Positions 1 through 6,468 of a stretch of DNA of 6,468 nt are shown in pieces. Below the pieces are notes generated by a model, which saw only the letters and a list, made by a program, of their open reading frames with translations, was not told the origin of the DNA and did no database searches. Made by a program: the position numbers and the translations under genes. Location of the stretch: assembly GCA_015494035.1 (NCBI GenBank), contig WGBZ01000085.1:1-6468 (forward strand). The letters run 5' to 3'. The number at the start of each line of letters is the position of its first letter. Positions within the stretch are counted from its first letter, which is position 1. This DNA comes from Lysobacterales bacterium (lineage in GTDB: Bacteria; Pseudomonadota; Gammaproteobacteria; Xanthomonadales; Marinicellaceae).

Positions 1-30
1 CATTATTCCCACAATAGCCAGGAGAAAACC

Positions 31-306
31 ATGAAAACTCAACAAACACTGAACAGCGCAGTTAAGGTGCGCGTTAATTCAGCGATCAAGGAAAAAGCGA
101 TCCGGCGGCTCGGTGAGATGGGGGTGGGGGTGTCGCTGTCTGATCTGGTGCGGATTCTGCTGTATGACCTGGCCAACGGCCAGGAACTGCCTGTCTCCAT
201 CCGCAGACCGAACCGTGAAACCATGAAAGCCATTGAAAATGATCTTGCTGGCAAGTCAACCCGCTTCGATAACGTCGAGGACCTGTTTGAGGATTTGGGG
301 ATTTGA
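31..306 (+). CDS. dinJ: DinJ/RelB-family antitoxin (ribbon-helix-helix)
   Basis: Antitoxin of a type II toxin-antitoxin pair: it should bind and neutralise the YafQ-type RNase encoded directly downstream and, with it, repress the operon. The 91 residues follow the DinJ plan. A short beta strand (VKVRVNSA, about residues 11-18) and two helices (about 19-30 and 35-50, with SLSDLVRILLYDLANG) form the ribbon-helix-helix DNA-binding part. An extended toxin-binding tail follows and ends in DLFEDLGI, close to the DLFDKLGI ending of E. coli DinJ as I recall it. The start is supported by AGGAGA at 20-25, five bases before the ATG. The stop overlaps the toxin start. Autoregulation is family knowledge; the operator would lie upstream, mostly outside this window. 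A generic RelB is the only serious alternative, and the toxin type favours DinJ. Confidence 0.9.
   Translation: MKTQQTLNSAVKVRVNSAIKEKAIRRLGEMGVGVSLSDLVRILLYDLANGQELPVSIRRPNRETMKAIENDLAGKSTRFDNVEDLFEDLGI
289..293 (+). promoter_or_regulatory. Ribosome binding site of yafQ, inside dinJ
   Basis: GAGGA lies inside the last codons of the antitoxin gene, nine bases before the TTG at 303. It supports TTG as the toxin start, since no ATG or GTG occurs in frame at the position expected for the family N-terminus. Confidence 0.6.
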
Positions 307-572
307 CCATTGTCTACCGCGAATCTCAGTTCAAAAAAGACCTAAAGAAAGCTAAAAAGCGCGGCAAAGACATGGGGAAAATCAAAGCCGTTATCAGATT
401 ACTGATCAACGGCGAGCAACTGCCTTCTCACCTGAAAGATCACCCGCTGAAGGGTGGTCGTGGCAGCCGTGACCTACATATAGAGCCAGATTGGGTGCTG
501 ATTTATCGCTTCGATAAAGCGGGAAATCTTCACCTGATCCGCACCGGCTCCCATTCTGACCTTTTCGGATAG
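303..572 (+). CDS. yafQ: YafQ-family mRNA interferase toxin
   Basis: Ribosome-dependent endoribonuclease toxin of the RelE/ParE superfamily; the family cuts mRNA during translation and is held inactive by DinJ. The 89 residues match E. coli YafQ in length and motifs: KKRGKDMGK (about 18-26), DHPLKG (46-51), the DLHIEPDWVLIYRF core (57-70) and the C-terminal RTGSHSDLFG (80-89). Residues corresponding to the catalytic and RNA-contact set reported for E. coli YafQ are all present: H47, H59, D63, W64, R80, H84 and F88. The toxin therefore looks intact. The start is an uncommon TTG overlapping the antitoxin TGA (TTGA, 303-306), so translation is probably coupled and weaker than that of the antitoxin. 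The gene converges on holA. What is inferred here is activity, not family. Confidence 0.9.
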   Translation: MTIVYRESQFKKDLKKAKKRGKDMGKIKAVIRLLINGEQLPSHLKDHPLKGGRGSRDLHIEPDWVLIYRFDKAGNLHLIRTGSHSDLFG

Positions 573-650
573 TCAGCGGAAAAGTCTCTGCCTGAATGAT
601 AATCGGGCAATACCGCAGGTTCACCGCCAACGGTTCGTGACCAAAGGATT

Positions 651-675
651 ATCAGGGTTTAGTCAGTAACCCGAT
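651..675 (-). terminator. Possible terminator hairpin beyond the original holA end
   Basis: ATC-A-GGGTT (651-659) and AACCC-GAT (668-675) can pair as an eight-base-pair stem with one bulged A and an eight-base loop. Its base touches the inferred original holA stop codon (675-677) in the convergent spacer between yafQ and holA. There is no clear T-run on either side, so intrinsic termination is uncertain; it may instead be an RNA 3'-end stabilising hairpin. Confidence 0.3.
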
Positions 676-692
676 CAGCGCCCCGCCGACGG
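675..692 (-). other. Stranded original 3' end of holA
   Basis: If the element at 697-868 and one copy of the CTGG duplication are removed, the holA frame runs from its CAG codon (869-871) straight into these bases. It then reads Pro-Ser-Ala-Gly-Arg and a TGA at 677-675. This would give an ancestral HolA of 342 residues, close to the 343 of E. coli as I recall it. In the present sequence the element's own TGA at 838-836 ends translation first, so these codons are no longer reached. This is an inference from frame continuity and the flanking duplication. Confidence 0.6.
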
Positions 693-696
693 CTGG
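693..696 (+). repeat. Left CTGG target-site duplication of element copy 1
   Basis: CTGG directly precedes the GGAAGC end of the element. The same four bases follow the other end at 869-872. A 4-base duplication fits a DDE transposase of the IS5 type, but four bases alone are weak evidence. Confidence 0.5.
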
Positions 697-868
697 GGAA
701 GCTTTGATTGAATCTGGCGCGAGTAGATTGTCGTGAAAAATTGTTCAGTTCAAGGCGCAAACCGCACGTAATAGCAAGGCTATTGCGAAGGTTTGCAACA
801 CAGAAATGGACGATTTTGCGCCACAAGATGCCGTGTCACGATTCAATCAGAGCTTCCTTAGAGCTTCC
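697..868 (+). mobile_element. MITE-like element, copy 1, inserted in the 3' end of holA
   Basis: Non-autonomous element with no plausible gene of its own. The core is 697-857. It is about 90% identical by hand alignment (roughly 14 substitutions and one single-base gap) to the reverse complement of 4960-5119. Its ends are inverted repeats: GGAAGCTTTGATTGAATC at 697-714 and, read from 857 leftward, GGAAGCTCTGATTGAATC (17 of 18 match). A central hairpin, AATAGC-aag-GCTATT, lies at 770-784. The right end carries a duplicated tip: AGAGCTTCC occurs at 849-857 and again at 860-868, separated by TT. Counting that duplication as part of the element gives matching CTGG flanks. GGAAG ends and a 4-base duplication suggest mobilisation by an IS5-like transposase, but I cannot name a parent IS. 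The insertion changes the HolA C-terminus. Confidence 0.8.
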
Positions 869-1879
869 CTGGGTAAATTCAACCAGCCAGCGTTCGATGG
901 CCAGCCACGGTTGCGCCAGGGCGTTATCCTGACCGCGACTCTGGCCCTTGATCACCCGGTCCAACTGTGCCAGTTTGGCGTGCATTGTTAGTAAGCGGCT
1001 TTCATCCAGGCGCGCCAGTGCCTGATTGATCAGGCCCTGACGCTGGGGCCAGATACCCAGTTTGCGGTAATCAGCAGGCCGGGGCCGGCGCACCGCCGAC
1101 AATTTCAGCAGGGTGCGACTTTCCCGCTCCAGCGCCCAATGCACCACCACCGGTGAAAGGTCGTTGGCTCGCAGCCCGCGTAATACCCGCAAGGCACGAT
1201 ACAGGTTGCCACCGAGCAGCGCATCGGTGAGCCGAAACACGTCAAAACGGGCGTTGTCGGCCACCAGCGAGGCCACATCCCGGGCCGTGACCTGTTGCTC
1301 GCCAAATCGCATTTTCAGTTTTTCGATTTCCTGTGCCGCAGCCAGCAAATTGCCTTCCATGCGCGCGGCCAGCTGAATCAGGGCATCATCAGCCACGCGC
1401 AAGCCCACCTGGGCACAGCGCTGACGAATCCAGCCGGGCATTTCTTCCGGCCTGGGCGCATACACCCGCACAAAATGCCCTGCCGCGACAAATGCCTTGA
1501 CCCATTTGGTTTTGTCACTGGCGCCTTGCCACTGGTGCGCCATCACCAGCAGCATCACGTCCTGGGGCGGATTGGCGATAAATTCGCTCAGGGCCTTGGC
1601 GCCCTTGGCGCCGGCCTTGCCATCGGGCAGGTGCACTTCGATCAGGCGTTTTTCGGCAAACAGGGACAAGGTGCCGGCACTGGCAAACAAGCGGTTCCAG
1701 TCGAAACGGCCATCCACGTGCAACACTTCCCGCTCGCTGTAGCCCTGGGCTTTGGCCTGTTGGCGGATGGCATCGGCGCATTCTTGCAGCTGCAATGGTT
1801 CGTCACCGGCCAGCAGGTAGGCGTTGGCCAGCTGCTCTGGCCCTTGCGCGAGGAGTTGTCGAACAGAGAGCTTGGCCAT
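836..1879 (-). CDS. holA: DNA polymerase III subunit delta
   Basis: Delta is the wrench of the clamp loader: it binds the beta sliding clamp and opens it, working with delta' and the tau/gamma subunits. The 347 residues show the family pattern. An N-terminal AAA+-like domain opens with a degenerate nucleotide-binding region (YLLAGDEPLQLQE, about 21-33). A middle section contains PGWIRQRC and an AARMEGNLLAAAQEIEKLK helix. The C-terminal collar domain contains VFRLTDALLGGN and ends in QPWLAIERWLVEFTQ. The ATG lies two bases after the lptE stop, so translation is probably coupled. The last ten residues, GSSKEALIES, and the TGA stop are encoded by the inserted element at 697-868, replacing an inferred native PSAGR ending. 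The collar domain seems complete up to that point and the gene is essential in model bacteria, so the protein is probably functional. Confidence 0.93.
   Translation of the reverse strand: MAKLSVRQLLAQGPEQLANAYLLAGDEPLQLQECADAIRQQAKAQGYSEREVLHVDGRFDWNRLFASAGTLSLFAEKRLIEVHLPDGKAGAKGAKALSEFIANPPQDVMLLVMAHQWQGASDKTKWVKAFVAAGHFVRVYAPRPEEMPGWIRQRCAQVGLRVADDALIQLAARMEGNLLAAAQEIEKLKMRFGEQQVTARDVASLVADNARFDVFRLTDALLGGNLYRALRVLRGLRANDLSPVVVHWALERESRTLLKLSAVRRPRPADYRKLGIWPQRQGLINQALARLDESRLLTMHAKLAQLDRVIKGQSRGQDNALAQPWLAIERWLVEFTQGSSKEALIES
869..872 (+). repeat. Right CTGG target-site duplication of element copy 1
   Basis: CTGG directly after the outer AGAGCTTCC tip, matching 693-696. On the minus strand these bases contribute the last native HolA codon (CAG, Gln337) before element-encoded residues begin. 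Confidence 0.5.
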
Positions 1880-1881
1880 TT

Positions 1882-2450
1882 TCAGGAACTGCCTGCATCT
1901 GGGTTCGGTGACGGCCCTGCCGGTGACTTTTCAGGCTTAGTCCCGGCGTGATTTTTCAATCGCACACGGAACTGGGCTTCCATGCGGCGAATGGCCTGCC
2001 AGGCCATGTCTTCCAGCAATTTTTCACGCAGCAGGTCTTCTTCCTGCCGCGCAGCAGTAATCTGGGTGATATCAAAAGCGTAGTCGCGTTCCAGGTGCAG
2101 GTGCTGCTCCGGGATGATGGTTTCACCGCTACGGCTGTCCAGCACCTGGAACTTCAGGTCGTATTCCAGCCGGAATTCCTGCACCCGATTGTTGGCGCCC
2201 ACCGATTGCACCACGCGGCGGATGCGATTCTCGGTGACTTGCAGCACGGCATTGGCTTGACGGGTATTTTCCTGTACGGCAATGCCATTGGCCAGCAAGG
2301 TGGAAATCAACACCGGTTTGAGGTCATTCTCGCCAGCTATTTCAACGGCCATGCGGCGATAGTCTGGTGGAATGCTGACGGTCTGGCGCAGGTGATAGCC
2401 ACAGCCACTTAACAGCAGAGTCAGCGTCAGAAGCCAGCCACTGGCACGCA

Positions 2451-2451
<1 letters not shown>
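1882..2451 (-). CDS. lptE: LPS-assembly lipoprotein LptE
   Basis: Outer-membrane lipoprotein that plugs the LptD barrel and helps deliver lipopolysaccharide to the outer leaflet (formerly RlpB). The 189 residues begin with a short signal peptide (basic R2, then a hydrophobic run WLLTLTLLL) and a lipobox LLSGC, giving lipidated Cys17. Gly18 at the +2 position does not signal inner-membrane retention, consistent with the outer membrane. The mature protein starts CGYHLR, as is typical of LptE, and continues with the conserved NNRVQEFRLEYDLKFQVLD stretch (about 88-106) and a helical ERDYAFD...AWQAIRRMEAQ part. The tail from about 168 is rich in Pro, Lys and Ser and is probably disordered. The ATG overlaps the leuS TGA by one base (TGATG), and holA follows after two bases, so the three genes form one operon. 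Confidence 0.92.
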
Positions 2452-4937
<2,486 letters not shown>

Positions 4938-4959
4938 TTATTGTCTTGGTTGCTTAGAG

Positions 4960-5119
4960 GGAAGCTCTGATTAAATCGTGACACGGCATCTTGCGGCGTA
5001 AAATCGCCCATTTCTGCGTTGCAAACCTTCACAATAGCTTGCTATTGCGTACGGCTTGCGCCTTGAACTGAACAATTTTACACTACAATCTGCTCGCGCC
5101 AGATTCAATCAGAGCCTCC
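4960..5119 (-). mobile_element. MITE-like element, copy 2, between leuS and pilU
   Basis: Second copy of the element at 697-868, in the opposite orientation. Its inverted ends are GGAAGCTCTGATTAAATC at 4960-4977 and, read from 5119 leftward, GGAGGCTCTGATTGAATC (16 of 18 match). The central hairpin is perfect here: CAATAGC (5032-5038), TT, GCTATTG (5041-5047). No coding potential is visible. A CTAA follows the right end (5120-5123), but the left flank is AGAG, so no clean target duplication is visible; this copy may be older or its edge altered. It occupies 160 of the 235 bases between the divergent leuS and pilU starts, leaving 34 bases before leuS and 41 before pilU. Confidence 0.8.
5063..5089 (+). 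promoter_or_regulatory. Possible promoter inside the element, reading toward pilU
   Basis: TTGAAC (5063-5068) and TACAAT (5084-5089) resemble sigma-70 -35 and -10 boxes, with a short 15-base spacer. Transcription would start about 65 bases before the pilU ATG. In copy 1 the corresponding -10 is GACAAT, a poorer match. This is a consensus match only. Confidence 0.3.
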
Positions 5120-5160
5120 CTAAATCGGCACTCAGCAGGAAAACACAGGGGTAACATGAC

Positions 5161-6285
5161 ATGGACTTTAATTCGTTTTTGAAACTGATGGCGCACAAGA
5201 AGGCGTCGGACCTGTTCATCACCACCAACCTGCCGCCCAGCATCAAGATACACGGGCGCGTGGTGCCAATTACGCAAACCCCGTTGTCGGCCAGCCAGGC
5301 GCGAGATCTGGTCATGGGCATCATGACGCCTTCGCAAAAAGAACAGTTTGAGCGCACCCACGAGTGCAACTTCGCCATTGGCGTGTCATCCATCGGCCGT
5401 TTCCGTGTCAGCGCTTTTTATCAGCGCAGCACCGTGGGCATGGTGATCCGTCGGGTGGAAACCAAAATTCCGACTTTCGAAAGCCTTAATTTGCCGCCGG
5501 TGCTGAAAGACCTGTCACTGACCAAGCGTGGCATCATTATTTTTGTGGGTGGCACCGGCACCGGTAAATCCACCTCGCTGGCGGCCCTGATTGGTTACCG
5601 GAATGTCAACTCCACCGGCCACATCATTACCATTGAAGACCCGATAGAATACGTGCACGAGCACCAGGGTTGTGTTATCACCCAGCGAGAAGTGGGCATC
5701 GACACCGAGTCCTACGAGGTGGCCCTGCGTAACACCCTGCGACAGGCGCCGGATGTGATCATGATCGGCGAGGTGCGCACGCGCGAGACCATGGAACACG
5801 CCATCACCTTTGCTGAAACCGGCCACCTGTGTCTGTGCACGCTGCACGCCAACAACGCTAACCAGGCGCTGGACCGCATTCTGCATTTCTTCCCCGAAGA
5901 CCGGCGCGACCAGCTGCTGATGGACCTGTCGCTGAACATGAAAGCCATGGTGGCCCAACAGCTGATTCCCACGCCCGATGGCAAGGGCCGGCGCGTGGCG
6001 GTGGAAATTCTGATTAACACCCCGCTGGCGCAACAAATGATACGCAAAGGCGAAATTCACAAGCTCAAGGACTTGATCAAGAAATCCACCAACCTGGGCA
6101 TGCAGTCCTTTGACCAGGCGCTGTTTGAACTTTATCAAGCCGGAGAGATCACATACGAGGACGCCCTGCGGCACGCCGATTCGGCCAATGAAGTGCGTCT
6201 GGCCATCAAGCTCAGCCAGGGCGGAGACGCCAATACCCTGTCTGCCGGTATGGACGGTATTGAATTGATCGACGATTCACAATAA
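5161..6285 (+). CDS. pilU: Type IV pilus accessory retraction ATPase PilU
   Basis: Hexameric secretion-type ATPase at the base of the type IV pilus; PilU adds force to PilT-driven retraction in twitching motility. The 374 residues carry every family motif: Walker A GGTGTGKST (130-138, K136), the Asp box ITIEDPIEYVH (156-166), Walker B DVIMIGEVR (198-206) and the His box TLHANNA (227-233). PilU rather than PilT is favoured by the N-terminus MDFNSFLKLMAHKKASDLFIT, by HECNFAI and FRVSAFYQR, and by the extended tail after SANEVRLAIKL that ends in acidic residues, all of which track Pseudomonas PilU as I recall it. AGGGG at 5147-5151 lies nine bases before the ATG. An out-of-frame ATG at 5156 opens only an eight-codon frame. 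No pilT is next to it; divergent leuS lies on the other side of the inserted element. Confidence 0.93.
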   Translation: MDFNSFLKLMAHKKASDLFITTNLPPSIKIHGRVVPITQTPLSASQARDLVMGIMTPSQKEQFERTHECNFAIGVSSIGRFRVSAFYQRSTVGMVIRRVETKIPTFESLNLPPVLKDLSLTKRGIIIFVGGTGTGKSTSLAALIGYRNVNSTGHIITIEDPIEYVHEHQGCVITQREVGIDTESYEVALRNTLRQAPDVIMIGEVRTRETMEHAITFAETGHLCLCTLHANNANQALDRILHFFPEDRRDQLLMDLSLNMKAMVAQQLIPTPDGKGRRVAVEILINTPLAQQMIRKGEIHKLKDLIKKSTNLGMQSFDQALFELYQAGEITYEDALRHADSANEVRLAIKLSQGGDANTLSAGMDGIELIDDSQ

Positions 6286-6382
6286 AATAAAAAAATCCCC
6301 CCATACATAAAACTGCACAGGTGCATGACTAGCCTTGTGTCAGGCAACTTTCGTTGTAATATTTTTCGTTTCCCCGGATCTT

Positions 6383-6388
6383 TATAAT
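6383..6388 (+). promoter_or_regulatory. Possible -10 box for the gene at 6428
   Basis: An exact TATAAT, 39 bases before the start of the next gene and inside an AT-rich 142-base spacer after pilU. No convincing -35 box lies 16-18 bases upstream (the bases there are T-rich), so this could be an activator-dependent promoter or chance. Confidence 0.35.
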
Positions 6389-6427
6389 AATTCGGTCACA
6401 AAACAATTAACCAGTGGGGTAAAAACC

Positions 6428-6468
6428 ATGCCAAGAACCAAAAGCAAAATCAGTGAAGAACCCAGGGA
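6428..6468 (+). CDS. Start of an unidentified protein, cut by the window end
   Basis: Only the first 13 full codons are visible: MPRTKSKISEEPR. The start is supported by GTGGGGT at 6414-6420, about eight bases before the ATG, and by a TATAAT upstream. The N-terminus is short, charged and basic, with no signal peptide or membrane segment in what can be read, so it probably begins a cytosolic protein. I do not recognise it and give no function. Its own promoter-like box and the 142-base gap suggest it is not simply co-transcribed with pilU. Confidence 0.55.
   Translation, partial: MPRTKSKISEEPR

Noticed and set aside
119..133. G-rich run in dinJ (GGGGGTGGGGGTG) as a slippage or phase-variation tract.
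   Set aside because: The runs are only five G each and interrupted by T, and the frame encodes a normal Gly-Val-Gly-Val stretch of the antitoxin.
591..609. Fur-box-like AATGATAATC in the spacer after yafQ.
   Set aside because: Only about half of the 19-base palindrome matches; the second arm is missing and no promoter or iron gene is downstream.
651..695. Possible integron attC site after the toxin-antitoxin pair, since such pairs are common integron cassettes.
   Set aside because: The hairpin lacks a GTTRRRY core site and its inverse partner. GTTTAGT at 656-662 fails at the fourth position, and no matching site precedes dinJ.
1295..1951. Long open frames on the + strand opposite holA, lptE and leuS (for example 1295-1951, 1948-2412 and 2916-3854).
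   Set aside because: They are antisense shadows of well-recognised minus-strand genes, with no family motifs or ribosome binding sites of their own.
6311..6345. Small inverted repeats after pilU (TGCAC/GTGCA and GCCT/AGGC) as an intrinsic terminator.
   Set aside because: Stems of only 4-5 base pairs, no GC-rich hairpin, and no T-run directly after them.

Overview
The window looks like chromosomal DNA of a gammaproteobacterium. The evidence is a leuS-lptE-holA operon (leucyl-tRNA synthetase, LPS-assembly lipoprotein, DNA polymerase III delta), a PilU-type twitching ATPase that reads very close to the Pseudomonas protein, and a DinJ-YafQ toxin-antitoxin pair. The genus cannot be fixed from the sequence alone.

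Layout from left to right: (1) 31-572, + strand, a two-gene type II toxin-antitoxin operon, dinJ-yafQ, whose coding regions overlap through a TTGA junction. (2) 573-696, a short convergent spacer with a hairpin and, as I read it, the stranded original 3' end of holA. (3) 697-868, a small non-coding element with terminal inverted repeats (MITE-like) inserted in the last codons of holA and flanked by CTGG on both sides. (4) 836-4925, - strand, the tightly packed operon leuS-lptE-holA (1-base overlap, then a 2-base gap). (5) 4960-5119, a second copy of the same element in the opposite orientation, filling most of the leuS/pilU divergent intergenic region. (6) 5161-6285, + strand, pilU. (7) 6286-6427, a spacer with a TATAAT box. 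(8) 6428-6468, the start of an unidentified + strand gene cut by the window edge.

The operon genes serve unrelated essential tasks (translation, outer-membrane LPS export, replication clamp loading) that are grouped in many gammaproteobacteria. PilU is the accessory retraction ATPase of type IV pili; its usual partner pilT is not next to it here.

I found no new multi-gene system. The most informative structure is the pair of MITE-like elements. One has rewritten the C-terminus of an essential replication protein and supplies its stop codon. The other sits where the leuS and pilU promoters should be and carries a promoter-like sequence pointing at pilU.
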